A DNA stretch of 64,000 nt from Phycisphaerae bacterium. Lineage in GTDB: Bacteria > Planctomycetota > Phycisphaerae > Phycisphaerales > UBA1924. Both the position numbers and the translations under genes were made by a program. The notes under the pieces were generated by a model, which did not search any database, was not told the origin of the DNA, and was given only the letters and a program-made list of their open reading frames with translations. Below are positions 40,621-49,869 of this stretch, piece by piece (the first letter of the stretch is position 1; every line of letters starts with the position of its first letter). The DNA is taken from positions 1-64,000 of the forward strand of contig BQMO01000003.1 in assembly GCA_022180725.1 (NCBI GenBank), given 5' to 3'.

Positions 40621-41619
40621 GTGAAGGCCATCGTCTTCGACAGCGGGTCGGCCAGGCTCGATGAACGCCCCGACCCCGCCCCCGCGCCGGGCGAGGCCCT
40701 GGTACGACCGACGCTGATGGGCATCGCCCCGCCGGACCTTGCCGTGCTCGCCGGGCGGGTCGTGTTCACCGGCGTCATGGGCCACGAGGGCGTCGGCGTG
40801 GTCGAACGCGTCAACGCCGACGCCGACACGCGCGCGAAGTGGGAAGGCAAGCGAGTCGTTTTCACCCCCTGGGTGTCGTGCGGCGGGTGTAATCTGTGTG
40901 CGCGGGGCCTCTCTCCGCAGTGCCAGGCCCGCACCGTCATGGGCCTGCACCGCCGCGACGGATGCTTCGCCGAGCGGTTCACGATCCCCGCGGCCAACCT
41001 GGTCGAGGTTCCCAAGGCGCTCGCCGACGACGCCGCGCTCTTCGCCGGCGTGGTCGCCGCCGCCGTTCACGCCGCCCGCGTCGCGCGCATCGAGGGCAAG
41101 CCCTTCGTCACCGTGCTGGGGGACGGGGCCGAAGGACTGGTGACGGCCCAGGTGCTCGCGGCGCTGAACGCCTCGGTCCGCCTGCTGGGCGAAACACCCG
41201 CACGCTTCACGCGCTGCGAGAAATGGGGGATCAAGCACCGCCACGTCTCCGAAGTCGGCCAGCGCCGCGATCAGGACATCGTCGTCGATTGTTCGAACAC
41301 CCCCGCGGGGATGGATCTGGCGATGCACCTGGCCCGCCCACGCGGGGTCATCATCACCCGCAATGCGCCGGCCCTCGTTCCGCTCGCCGGGTTGGCATCC
41401 AGGCCCGCCGGGGCCGATCTCGCCCCGGTCGTGTGCAACGAACTCCACGTCGTCGGCGCTGGATGGGGCAACCTCCGCGACGGAGTTGACTTGCTCGCCC
41501 GCGGCGGCGTCGAGGTTTCCAGCCTTATCACCCGGCGCAATAGGCTATCGGACGGTGTTGGAGCCTTCAGGAGCGCCATGCAGCCGGATTGTGTGCGATT
41601 TCTCATGGGCCAATCGTAG
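40621..41619 (+). CDS. Zinc-type alcohol dehydrogenase-like protein (MDR family) lacking a catalytic Cys
   Basis: The protein has 332 residues from GTG 40621. All four structural zinc cysteines (C87, C90, C93, C101) and the catalytic G-H-E (54-56) are present. The usual G-x-C-x-S/T-D segment reads G-I-A-P-P-D, so the catalytic-zinc Cys is A36 and the proton-relay Ser/Thr is Pro. The nucleotide-binding half has G-D-G-A-E-G-L-V. It is either an altered dehydrogenase with a different metal geometry or a non-catalytic relative. Confidence 0.8.
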   Translation: MKAIVFDSGSARLDERPDPAPAPGEALVRPTLMGIAPPDLAVLAGRVVFTGVMGHEGVGVVERVNADADTRAKWEGKRVVFTPWVSCGGCNLCARGLSPQCQARTVMGLHRRDGCFAERFTIPAANLVEVPKALADDAALFAGVVAAAVHAARVARIEGKPFVTVLGDGAEGLVTAQVLAALNASVRLLGETPARFTRCEKWGIKHRHVSEVGQRRDQDIVVDCSNTPAGMDLAMHLARPRGVIITRNAPALVPLAGLASRPAGADLAPVVCNELHVVGAGWGNLRDGVDLLARGGVEVSSLITRRNRLSDGVGAFRSAMQPDCVRFLMGQS

Positions 41620-41647
41620 TGATAATGACCGTTACACAGGAAACTAC

Positions 41648-41675
41648 TTGACGCCACCGAAACGAGTGGTATCTT
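41648..41675 (+). promoter_or_regulatory. Sigma-70-type promoter of the Gly-rich gene
   Basis: TTGACG (41648-41653), a 16-base spacer and TATCTT (41670-41675) lie 42 bases before ATG 41717. Both boxes are close to consensus. Confidence 0.55.
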
Positions 41676-41716
41676 CGGCGGAACGCATCGATTCGATCGA
41701 TTGCTGGAGCATTCCC

Positions 41717-43093
41717 ATGCGATTCAACTCTGCCTTGGTGTCGAGTGTGTTCTTCATGGCGGCGGTGTGCGCCTGTCAGAGCAAGGCCCTTGGGCAAGGG
41801 ATCGAGCAACGGCCGGGCGTCTCTGTTCAGACAATCTCCGGCGTACACCATGTCGATCGGTTTGTCGTAGCCGAGAACGAGACGTACATCGTCACAGATG
41901 ATCTGACCATTGTCGCGCAACGGGGCATTCATATTCGCGGCCGGGTCATCGGGGTGCCCATCCCGGGGCAGACGTCGGGAGTCTCCATCCAACTTCGATC
42001 CCACGTAGGCGTCCTCGTCGCCGGAGAACTCATGGCTGGCGAAGGAACCACCCCGGACGTGGCCGGCGGTGCCGGAGGTCATGCCGGGAGTGTGACCCTG
42101 GTCGCGCCGGTGGTGGTTCTTGACGGGATCGCCTGCCTTCAAGGCGCCCCGGGCGGGAATGGAGCGCCCGGCGGTGGGGATGGCGGCCGTGGCGGTGAAG
42201 TTTCCGTCTTCGGGCACCTTCGGACGCATCATGCGAACAAGAATGTCGAGATCCTCGGTGGTCGTGGCGGCAACGGCGGCACGGGTCATGCGTCCGACAA
42301 GACGAGAACCGCCGGACATGGTGGGCGCGGCGGTCGAGGTGGTGATGCTCGCATTGCACCGTACGCCGCGGCGCCCGTGATGCCGGTCGCGGGTGGGTAC
42401 GGCGACCGTGCAGACGGGCCGCCGGGCGATGGTGGTGACGAGGGCGATGTGATCTTCGGGACTTCGGGCGCGAATGGAGCCCCCGTGACACATCCGTGCT
42501 CCTCGGGATACGACGGCGGACATGGGGCTGCCGCGACGGGCGGACCCGGCGGTGTCGGGGGCAATGGGGGCAATGCAACCCTGCCCGGCGGCGGCATCGG
42601 TGGATCAGGTGGTACGGGTGGCGCCGGAGGTGCGGGGTACGGCGGCGATGGTGGGCACGGCAGTGCTGCCACAACGTGCTGTAGCCCAGTCGCCAATGGA
42701 AAAAACGGAGGAAAGGGCGGGTCCGGCGCCCTCGGCATCGGCGGCGAGGGGGGCAACGGCGGTGCAGGCGGAGCGGGCTTGGGACCCGGCAACTCTGGAG
42801 GAGCCGGTGGCGGCGGCGGCGCGGGTGGGTCGGGATACGGCGGCGATGGAGGTAACGGCGGCGCGGGCGGGGATGGATCACCGGGCATTGGCGCCGGAGG
42901 CACGGGTGGCGCGGCCGGGGGCTATCAGGGTGGCCGAGGTGGGGAAGGCGGAAAGGGCGGGAATGGCGGGAGTGCGGGCGGAAACCCCAAAGGGCCGGAT
43001 GGAAGCGCCGGAGCCTCGGGCGGCGGTGCTTCCGGCGTTCCCGGTTTGAACGGTGTCTACGGGAAATCGTGCTCATCCGGAAGCGGTTCATGA
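41717..43093 (+). CDS. Secreted glycine-rich (PGRS-like) repeat protein
   Basis: The protein has 458 residues. A signal peptide ends near A-L-G-Q; a C-A-C-Q motif gives a possible lipobox at residue 20. Residues 30-130 are beta-helix-like (V-T-D-D-L-T-I; G-I-H-I-R-G; V-G-V-L-V-A-G). From about 115 to the end the chain is a low-complexity G-G-x-G-G / G-G-A-G-G repeat like mycobacterial PGRS or Gly-rich surface proteins, with occasional Cys pairs (C-C at about 330). It may be a fibrous surface protein. Base composition of the first part is lower in GC than its neighbours. Confidence 0.7.
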   Translation: MRFNSALVSSVFFMAAVCACQSKALGQGIEQRPGVSVQTISGVHHVDRFVVAENETYIVTDDLTIVAQRGIHIRGRVIGVPIPGQTSGVSIQLRSHVGVLVAGELMAGEGTTPDVAGGAGGHAGSVTLVAPVVVLDGIACLQGAPGGNGAPGGGDGGRGGEVSVFGHLRTHHANKNVEILGGRGGNGGTGHASDKTRTAGHGGRGGRGGDARIAPYAAAPVMPVAGGYGDRADGPPGDGGDEGDVIFGTSGANGAPVTHPCSSGYDGGHGAAATGGPGGVGGNGGNATLPGGGIGGSGGTGGAGGAGYGGDGGHGSAATTCCSPVANGKNGGKGGSGALGIGGEGGNGGAGGAGLGPGNSGGAGGGGGAGGSGYGGDGGNGGAGGDGSPGIGAGGTGGAAGGYQGGRGGEGGKGGNGGSAGGNPKGPDGSAGASGGGASGVPGLNGVYGKSCSSGSGS

Positions 43094-43179
43094 ACGTTCC
43101 GGTACCAGTCTCCACCTGACCGACTCACGGATGTGAAAGTCTCACGCCCACTTCCGGAACCATGGGCGGGAGGTTTGCC

Positions 43180-43371
43180 ATGCGGTTCCTGCTCGCCATC
43201 CTGCTGCCCCCGCTCGCCGTGCTCAGTTGCGGGAAGCCCCTCCAGGCCATCCTGAACCTGCTGCTCACGCTCTGCTTCTGGCTGCCGGGGGCGCTCCACG
43301 CCGTGCTCGTGGTCAATCAGTACTACGAGGACCGCAACGCCGACCGCATCATCGCGGCGCTGCGGCATTAG
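43180..43371 (+). CDS. YqaE/Pmp3 family membrane protein
   Basis: The protein has 63 residues. GGGAGG lies 6 bases before ATG 43180. Two hydrophobic helices, with L-L-A-I-L-L-P-P-L-A-V and the conserved W-L-P-G-A-L-H-A motif, identify the Pmp3 family of small stress-linked membrane proteins. Confidence 0.88.
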   Translation: MRFLLAILLPPLAVLSCGKPLQAILNLLLTLCFWLPGALHAVLVVNQYYEDRNADRIIAALRH

Positions 43372-43375
43372 CCCA

Positions 43376-43396
43376 CCCCCTCCCGGAGGGAAGGGG
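43376..43396. terminator. Hairpin between convergent genes
   Basis: CCCCTCCC and GGGAAGGGG form a slightly imperfect stem 5 bases after the Pmp3 gene and 50 bases before the serA stop. It closely resembles the fold at 31322-31342. Confidence 0.45.
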
Positions 43397-43448
43397 CCGG
43401 GGCGTGGGCAGAACAGCGACCCGCAACACTGCCACCGCCATTCACTCT

Positions 43449-44705
43449 TTACCACAGCATTCGCACGCGGATGGTTTCCGGCACGCTCCGCAGCCGCTCG
43501 AGCACCTTGGCCCCGTCGGTCGGGTCCACGTCGAGCACGACGTAGCCCACGTCGTCCTTCGTGCGCAGATACTCCGCCGAGACGTTCACGCCGAGGTCCG
43601 AGATCATCGCGTGCATTTTCGAGAGCACGCCGGGCACGTTGCGGTGAAAGTGCAGGATGCGGTGCGGCCTGGTTCGTCCGCCGCTCCGCGACGCGTCCGC
43701 CGCCTGCTGCTCGGGCAGCTCGACCTCGGGCACGTTCACCGCGCCGGTCGTTGTCCCCACGTTCACGAACTTGATGAACTTCGCGGCCACGTCCTCCGCG
43801 ATTGAAGCCTGGGCCTCTTCCGTGCTCCCGCCCACGTGCGGGGTGAGGATCACATTCCCCAGCCCGCGCAGCGGACTCTCGAACCCTTCGCCCTTCCCCG
43901 CCGGTTCGATCGGAAACACGTCGAGCGCTGCCCCGCCCAGCCGCCCCTCGCGCAGCGCCTCGGCCAGCGCGTCCACGTCCACCACGTTCCCCCGCGCGTT
44001 GTTGATCAGCATCGCCCCGGGCTTCATCCGCTTCAGTTGGCCCGCGCCGATCAGCCCCTTGGTCTGCGGCGTCGCGGGCACGTGCAGCGTCACCACGTCC
44101 GCGTCCTTCAGCAGGTCGTGGAGCGACTTCACCGCCCGCGCGTTGCCCAAGGGCATCTTCGCCACGATGTCGTGGAAAATCACCCGCATGCCCAGCGCCT
44201 CGGCCAGCACGCTCACCTGCGACCCGATGTGCCCGTACCCCACGATGCCGATCGTCCGCCCGCGGACCTCGTGCGCCCCCGCCGCCGACTTGTCCCACAC
44301 CCCGCGGTGCAGCAGATCGCTCTTCTCCACCAGCCGCCGGTGCAGCCCGATCACCTCGGCGATGGTGAGTTCCGCCACGCTCCGCGTGTTCGAGAAGGGC
44401 GAGTTGAAGACCGGCACCCCCCGCCGGGCCGCGTGCGGCAGGTCCACCTGGTTCGTCCCGATGCAGAAGCACCCCACCGCCAGGAGTTTCTCCCCCCGGT
44501 CGAGCATCGTTGCGGGCAGGTCGGTCTTGGACCGGACCCCCACCAGGTGCGCCCCGGCGAGGAGTTTCGCCAGTTTCGCCTCGTCGGGCGACGCCGGCAG
44601 CGATTCGACCTGGAACCCTTCCTCGCGCAGCATCGCCGCCCCCGCGGGGTGAATCCCCTCCAGCAGGACGGCTCGGATGGCGCTCTTGGGAAACGATGTC
44701 TTCAT
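43449..44705 (-). CDS. serA: D-3-phosphoglycerate dehydrogenase
   Basis: The protein has 418 residues, close to E. coli SerA. NAD-binding V-G-Y-G-H-I-G-S; catalytic R in N-N-A-R-G-N, E in the D-V-F-P-x-E-P region and H in T-P-H-V-G-G-S-T; C-terminal ACT domain (about 340-418) for serine feedback. It catalyses the first step of serine synthesis. The ATG overlaps the uppP stop by four bases, so the two are co-transcribed. The open frame upstream belongs to the shadow of uppP. Confidence 0.92.
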   Translation of the reverse strand: MKTSFPKSAIRAVLLEGIHPAGAAMLREEGFQVESLPASPDEAKLAKLLAGAHLVGVRSKTDLPATMLDRGEKLLAVGCFCIGTNQVDLPHAARRGVPVFNSPFSNTRSVAELTIAEVIGLHRRLVEKSDLLHRGVWDKSAAGAHEVRGRTIGIVGYGHIGSQVSVLAEALGMRVIFHDIVAKMPLGNARAVKSLHDLLKDADVVTLHVPATPQTKGLIGAGQLKRMKPGAMLINNARGNVVDVDALAEALREGRLGGAALDVFPIEPAGKGEGFESPLRGLGNVILTPHVGGSTEEAQASIAEDVAAKFIKFVNVGTTTGAVNVPEVELPEQQAADASRSGGRTRPHRILHFHRNVPGVLSKMHAMISDLGVNVSAEYLRTKDDVGYVVLDVDPTDGAKVLERLRSVPETIRVRMLW

Positions 44706-45658
44706 GGCGTGGGCGGGCGCTCCCACTTCATCGGTTGAATCGTCCGCTGAGTTTGGTTCGGGTCCGTCGACCCGTGCGGCCTGAGCGTCACCACCCCCGC
44801 GGCCATCAGGGCCATCAGCACCGCCGCCAGCACCAGCCGGTACCACCCGAACACCCCAAGCCCATGCTTGGAAAGGAACGCGACGAGAAACTTCACCGCC
44901 GCCCCCGCCGACACCGCCGCCACCACCAGCCCCACCAGCGTCGGCATCAGCCCCAGCACCTGGTAGAAGCTCTGCCCGCCGGTGTCGTGGGCGTGGTGCA
45001 GGTCTTTCGCGAGCGTGTACAGCGAGGCCGCGGTGAGCGTCGGCAGCCCGAGCAAAAACGAGAACTCCGCCGCGGCTTTCGGGCGCAGCCCCACGATCAT
45101 CCCCCCGGTGATGGTCATCATCGAGCGGCTGGTGCCCGGCCACATCGCCAGGCACTGGAGCAGCCCGATCACCAGCGCGTCGGTCAGCGTCAGGTCATCG
45201 ATGGTCTTCTCGCCCAGCGACGACTTCGTCCGCCCTAGCCGCCCGCGCTGCCGCCAGTCCAGCACGATCATGAACACGCCCCCGGCCACGATCGCCGCGA
45301 GCACGGGCACGGCGTGGAACAGGTGCTTCTCGATCGTGCTCTTGAGCAGCACGCCCAGCACCGCCGACGGGACGAACGCCGTCACCAACATCACCAGCAG
45401 TTTGAACCCCCCGGGGTCCTTCCCCAGCAGGCCACGCAGCATCCGCAGGCACGAGGGCCAGTAGAGCGTCACCACCGCGAGAATGGCCCCGCCCTGCACC
45501 ACGATGTTGAACGCATCGACCGCGGCCTTGCGCTCGGGCGTATCCAGCCCCATCAGGCTCGACGCCAGGATCAGATGCCCCGTGCTGCTGATGGGAAGGT
45601 ACTCGGTAATCCCCTCCACCAGCCCCAGCACCACCGCCTGCCAAACTTCAAGTCCCAT
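44702..45658 (-). CDS. uppP: Undecaprenyl-diphosphatase
   Basis: The protein has 318 residues with about eight membrane helices. E-G-I-T-E-Y-L-P-I-S-S-T-G-H-L and P-G-T-S-R-S are the active-site motifs of UppP/BacA. It recycles the undecaprenyl carrier of cell-wall synthesis. The C-terminal 25 residues are a hydrophilic tail longer than usual. Stop overlaps the serA ATG. Confidence 0.92.
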   Translation of the reverse strand: MGLEVWQAVVLGLVEGITEYLPISSTGHLILASSLMGLDTPERKAAVDAFNIVVQGGAILAVVTLYWPSCLRMLRGLLGKDPGGFKLLVMLVTAFVPSAVLGVLLKSTIEKHLFHAVPVLAAIVAGGVFMIVLDWRQRGRLGRTKSSLGEKTIDDLTLTDALVIGLLQCLAMWPGTSRSMMTITGGMIVGLRPKAAAEFSFLLGLPTLTAASLYTLAKDLHHAHDTGGQSFYQVLGLMPTLVGLVVAAVSAGAAVKFLVAFLSKHGLGVFGWYRLVLAAVLMALMAAGVVTLRPHGSTDPNQTQRTIQPMKWERPPTP

Positions 45659-45790
45659 CGGAACCTCATCGACGCGATCGGGTGTGCGGCTTCAAACCCG
45701 GACATGCGGGTCGGATGGGCACTCGGCAGGAGTTTTCGAGGCACCACAGGATCTGCGATCACCTGACGTGATAGACTGAGCGAGGGCAAG

Positions 45791-46978
45791 TTGATTCGAG
45801 TGCAGGTCAAACCCGAGCTCTTACGCTGGGCCTGCGAGCGCGCGGGCAAGCCGGAGTCTGCGCTGGCCGAGAAATTTGCCGGATTCACGGACTGGCTGGC
45901 CGGCGAGAAGGCTCCCACGTTCAAGCAGTTGGAGGACTTCGCCAAGGCGACTCACACGCCCATCGGCTTCTTCTTCCTGCCGGAGCCGCCGGTCGAGACG
46001 ATCCCGATCCCGGACTTCCGCACCGTCGGCAGCGAACGGGTCCAGCACCCATCCCCCGACCTGCTCGACACGATCTACCTCTGCCAGCAGCGCCAGGATT
46101 GGTACCGCCAGAACGCCCTCATCCTGGGCGAACCGCCGCTGGACTTCATCGGCTCCGCCACCGTGCAGAGCGACGTCGTCGCCACCGCCGCACGCATCCG
46201 CCAGGCCGTCGGCTTTGACCTCGACGCCCGGGCCGAGGCCACCACCTTTCTCGACGCCCTCCGCATGATGATCGACGCCGCCGACCAGGCGGGCATCCTC
46301 GTCATGATCAGCGGCATCGTCGGGCACAACTCCCACCGCCCGCTCGACACCGCCGAGTTTCGCGGCTTCGCCCTGAGCGACGACCGTGCCCCGCTCATCT
46401 TCATCAACGGCACCGACACCAAATCGGGCCAGATGTTCACGCTCGCCCACGAACTGGCCCACCTCTGGCTTGGTGAGTCGGGCGTCTCGGATGTCACCCC
46501 CGCCTCGTCGTTGCCGCAACGTGCATCGGTCGAGCGCTGGTGCAACGCCGTCGCCGCGGAGATGCTCGTCCCGCTCGATGGCTTCCGTCAGGCCTACAGC
46601 CGCCGCGCGGACCTGCGGTCGGAGATGCAGCGCCTCAGCAGGCAGTACAAGGTCAGCACGCTGGTGATCCTCCGCCGCATGCTCGATGCGGGCGGCCTGA
46701 CGCGCGACGCCTTCCAGGCCGCGTTCGATGCCGAACTCAAGCGGCTCCGGGCCGAACTCGCCAAGCGCAAGGCCGCCGGAGGCGGCGGCAACTACTACGC
46801 CACCACCAGCGTCCGCGTCAGCGAGCGCTTCGCCAAGGCCGTGCTGGCCAGCACCTGGGAGGGGCGATCCACGTTCACCGAGGCCTTCCGCCTGCTCGGC
46901 TGCCGCAACGCCAAGACCCTCGAATCGCTCGGCGATCGCCTCGGTATGTCCGCCTACCTGCGTGGGGGGGCTGTCTGA
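45791..46978 (+). CDS. XRE-HTH / ImmA-IrrE metallopeptidase (antitoxin side of a TA pair)
   Basis: The protein has 395 residues from TTG 45791. N-terminal HTH (about 10-60, with A-E-K-F-A-G-F-T-D-W-L-A-G-E-K-A-P-T) and an ImmA/IrrE zinc peptidase with H220-E-L-A-H (220-224). The combination (COG2856) is a known antitoxin partner of DUF4411 toxins, which is the next gene. The C-terminal 100 residues may be a flexible binding region. The peptidase could remove a repressor under stress. Confidence 0.85.
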   Translation: MIRVQVKPELLRWACERAGKPESALAEKFAGFTDWLAGEKAPTFKQLEDFAKATHTPIGFFFLPEPPVETIPIPDFRTVGSERVQHPSPDLLDTIYLCQQRQDWYRQNALILGEPPLDFIGSATVQSDVVATAARIRQAVGFDLDARAEATTFLDALRMMIDAADQAGILVMISGIVGHNSHRPLDTAEFRGFALSDDRAPLIFINGTDTKSGQMFTLAHELAHLWLGESGVSDVTPASSLPQRASVERWCNAVAAEMLVPLDGFRQAYSRRADLRSEMQRLSRQYKVSTLVILRRMLDAGGLTRDAFQAAFDAELKRLRAELAKRKAAGGGGNYYATTSVRVSERFAKAVLASTWEGRSTFTEAFRLLGCRNAKTLESLGDRLGMSAYLRGGAV

Positions 46979-47475
46979 TGGCCTACCTCCTTGATACCGG
47001 CGTCTTCATCGAGGCCAAGCGCCGGTTCTACGACCTGGACTTTGTTCCCGGCTATTGGGATTGGCTCATGCGCGAGGCCAAGACGGGCACGATCCGCTCG
47101 ATCGAAAAGGTCGCTGACGAGATCGGCGCGCAACAGGATGAACTGAGCGCGTGGGCGGCCACCTTGCCCAACGGGTTCTTCCTCCGTCCGGATGCCACCT
47201 TCAGCGCGGCATTCCAGCAGATCAGCCAGTGGGCGCTGAACTCGGGCTTCCAGGCCGCGGCGTACAACGAGTTCCTCGGCGTGGCCGATTCCTTCCTCGT
47301 CGCGCAGGCGCTGGCGGGCCAGCACACCGTCGTGACGCTGGAGAAGCCCGCAACCACGCCCAGCAAGCGGAAGATCAAGGTCCCCGACGCGTGCGCCGGC
47401 GTGAGCGTCAAGTGCATGACACCGTACGAGGTGATGCGGCTGCGGGGCGTGCGGCTGGTTTTAGCGGCGGTGTAA
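46978..47475 (+). CDS. DUF4411 PIN-like toxin
   Basis: The protein has 165 residues. ATG 46978 overlaps the antitoxin TGA by one base (TGATG). Y-L-L-D-T-G-V-F-I-E-A and V-A-D-S-F-L-V-A-Q-A carry the acidic residues of a PIN-type RNase fold, as in DUF4411. Probably an RNase toxin, held in check by the preceding protein. Confidence 0.85.
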   Translation: MAYLLDTGVFIEAKRRFYDLDFVPGYWDWLMREAKTGTIRSIEKVADEIGAQQDELSAWAATLPNGFFLRPDATFSAAFQQISQWALNSGFQAAAYNEFLGVADSFLVAQALAGQHTVVTLEKPATTPSKRKIKVPDACAGVSVKCMTPYEVMRLRGVRLVLAAV

Positions 47476-47512
47476 CAAACGGCTGTGCACCCGACTTGTC
47501 CTCGAAGCCCAG

Positions 47513-48448
47513 ATGCTCTGCTGGGCCTTGCATCGAGTGTTCCCCGGTTTGCCTTACCTCCCTGACTCTCTTTGTTCGTGTCGATCCAAGACATCATCGC
47601 TGGTCAATAGAATCGTCATCGCTGCACGCATCATCCCCATCGCCGACCCCGCCGATCCGCGTCTGGCCGATTATGCCGGGCTGAAGGACGCCGCCTTGCG
47701 CGCCGACGAGGCCGCGGGGCGTCGCGGGGTCTTCAACGCCGAGGGCGAGACGATCCTCCGCATCATCGCCGCCTCGCGCTTCCGCGTGCGCAGCGTCCTG
47801 CTCACGCCCACACGCCTCGACGGCCTGCGCGACGTGCTCGACTCCCTCCCCGACGGCACGCCCGCCTACGTGCTGCCCGAGTCGGCCATGCATGCGCTGG
47901 TCGGGTTCCCGTTCCACCGCGGCGTGCTCGCGTGCGGCGAACGACCCGCCCCGATCGACCTCACCACGCTCCTCGCCTCGTCGCGCACGCTGGTCATCCT
48001 CGAAAGCCTGACCAACGCCGAGAACGTGGGGGCCGTGTTCCGCAACACCGCGGCCTTGGCCGGTGCGGGCAGCGCGGTCCTGCTCTCGCCCTCGTGCTGT
48101 GACCCGCTGTACCGCAAGGCCGTGCGCGTCTCGATGGGGCATGTACTTCGCGTGCCCTACGCGAAACTCACCGCCTGGCCCCACGACATCACGGCCATCA
48201 AACAAGCCGGCTTCAAAGTCCTCGCCATGACGCCAGGCCCCGGTTCGATCGACATCAACGACCTCCGCCCCACGCCCAACGACCGTCTCGCCATCCTCCT
48301 TGGCACCGAGGGTGAAGGCCTCTCCAAAGCCGCGCTCGCCGCCGCCGACACACTCGGCCGAATCCCCATGGCCCCGGGCGTGGACTCGTTGAATGTGGGC
48401 GTGGCCTGCGCGGTGGCCCTGCATCATCTGGGCCGGGCCGAGGATTAG
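47513..48448 (+). CDS. SPOUT-family rRNA/tRNA 2'-O-methyltransferase
   Basis: The protein has 311 residues from ATG 47513; the first 35 look non-native and the true start may be later, near 47600. Motifs of SpoU enzymes are complete: L-E-S-L-T-N-A-E-N-V-G-A-V-F-R-N, L-L-G-T-E-G-E-G-L-S and I-P-M-A-P-G-V-D-S-L-N-V. It probably methylates a ribose of rRNA or tRNA. Exact target unknown. Confidence 0.82.
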   Translation: MLCWALHRVFPGLPYLPDSLCSCRSKTSSLVNRIVIAARIIPIADPADPRLADYAGLKDAALRADEAAGRRGVFNAEGETILRIIAASRFRVRSVLLTPTRLDGLRDVLDSLPDGTPAYVLPESAMHALVGFPFHRGVLACGERPAPIDLTTLLASSRTLVILESLTNAENVGAVFRNTAALAGAGSAVLLSPSCCDPLYRKAVRVSMGHVLRVPYAKLTAWPHDITAIKQAGFKVLAMTPGPGSIDINDLRPTPNDRLAILLGTEGEGLSKAALAAADTLGRIPMAPGVDSLNVGVACAVALHHLGRAED

Positions 48449-48559
48449 GCGCGAACCCGTCGCCGATCCCGGCGTCCTACTACCATGGGTGTTCGTGGGG
48501 AAGCGTCCCCTTCGGGGGGCCGCGTGGTTGTCGAGGCTTCGGCTCGGAGGTCTGTGCGC

Positions 48560-49867
48560 ATGTCCAAGGTGCTTCTGCTGTCGGCCTGCATCGCGGCCTG
48601 TTCGTTCGCCCCGGCCTTTGCCCAATCCGGCGACGGCATTATCCGCGAGGGCGAGGGTCAACGCCGCAAACAACTCGACGCCCGCGAACTCAAGCCGTTC
48701 GATTTCTCCACGTTTGCAAAGCTTTCGGACTGGAAGAACGGTTCGGCCCTCTCCGCCGGCGACGCCGCGGGCAAGCCGATCCTGATCCTCACCTGGACCG
48801 ACTACGTCCCGCAGTCCAAGCGGGCGCTCGCGCTGGCGAAGCGCATGAGCGAACGGCATGGCCCCAATGGGCTTATCGTGGTGGCCGCGCACAGTGCCGA
48901 AGAGTGGACCGCCCTCGGCAAGATCGAACAACCCAAGGACGCTGTGTTCCTCGTCGCCCATGACAAGGACGGGGAGTTCCGCAAGGCCATCGCATCGGAC
49001 TCGGACCCTGATTTCTACGTCATCGATCGGGCAGGGCAGTTGCGATTTGCCGACATTGTGACCGAATCGGTCGAGGCGGCGTGCGAGAAGGTGGTTTCCG
49101 AAGCGACCGAAGCGGCGGCGGGCGAGAACGATCGGCTGAAGGGCCTGGCCGAGGCCGCGGCCATCGAACTCCGCCGCACCGAGGCGCTCCGCCAAGGGGT
49201 GGACCTCACGAGCATGCCCGAGGTTTCGTTCGAGGAGCCGTCCATGGAGGTGTACAAGGCGGCCAAGTGGCCCAAGCCTCCCGAGGATCAGAACGCCCGT
49301 CAGCAGGTTGCTCCGGGCGAGACCTACGACCCCTTCGCGGATTTGCCGAAGTTCACGATTCCCGATACGGCATGGTTTCCCATGAAGCCCCAGGGCAAGG
49401 GCCGCATCACGGTCTGCTACTTCTGGCACCCCGACTCGCGCTTCACGCTGAGCCAGATCGACCCGTTCGAAATGCTTCAGCGGCAACTCGGGCGCGACGC
49501 CTATGTCGTGGGCATCCTCAGCCCTCTGGGAGACAACTCCGGGCAATCGACTCTGAACATGAAGCCCGAGTTCATCGCCGAGAGTTTCAGGAAGTTCGTG
49601 ACGCAGAAGGGCCTGCGGCACACCTTCGCCGCCGACCCCGACGGCTCGCTCTTCGAGATGACGAAAAAATCGTACCAAAACCTCAGCAGCGGGTTCCCGA
49701 TTCCGTGGGGCTTCATTGTGTCGAGCGACGGGACAATGCACTGGTGGGGGCACCTGAACAGCGCCGCGGGCCGAGCGGCGCTCGACAAGATTCTCGCGGT
49801 GGACCCCGGTGTCATCGCCCGCCGCAAGGCCGAGGACGAGCACATCCGATCGCGTACGGGCAAGTGA
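48560..49867 (+). CDS. Secreted thioredoxin-fold protein (TlpA/AhpC-like)
   Basis: The protein has 435 residues. CGGAGG precedes ATG 48560 by 10 bases. Signal peptide ends P-A-F-A. Two regions (about 70-170 and 290-415) have the T-W-T-D-Y-V-P and Y-F-W-H-P-D lead-in of TlpA-type thioredoxin folds, but the usual redox C-x-x-C is absent. It may be a non-redox relative or use another residue. It is followed two bases later by trmL. Confidence 0.65.
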   Translation: MSKVLLLSACIAACSFAPAFAQSGDGIIREGEGQRRKQLDARELKPFDFSTFAKLSDWKNGSALSAGDAAGKPILILTWTDYVPQSKRALALAKRMSERHGPNGLIVVAAHSAEEWTALGKIEQPKDAVFLVAHDKDGEFRKAIASDSDPDFYVIDRAGQLRFADIVTESVEAACEKVVSEATEAAAGENDRLKGLAEAAAIELRRTEALRQGVDLTSMPEVSFEEPSMEVYKAAKWPKPPEDQNARQQVAPGETYDPFADLPKFTIPDTAWFPMKPQGKGRITVCYFWHPDSRFTLSQIDPFEMLQRQLGRDAYVVGILSPLGDNSGQSTLNMKPEFIAESFRKFVTQKGLRHTFAADPDGSLFEMTKKSYQNLSSGFPIPWGFIVSSDGTMHWWGHLNSAAGRAALDKILAVDPGVIARRKAEDEHIRSRTGK

Positions 49868-49869
49868 CC

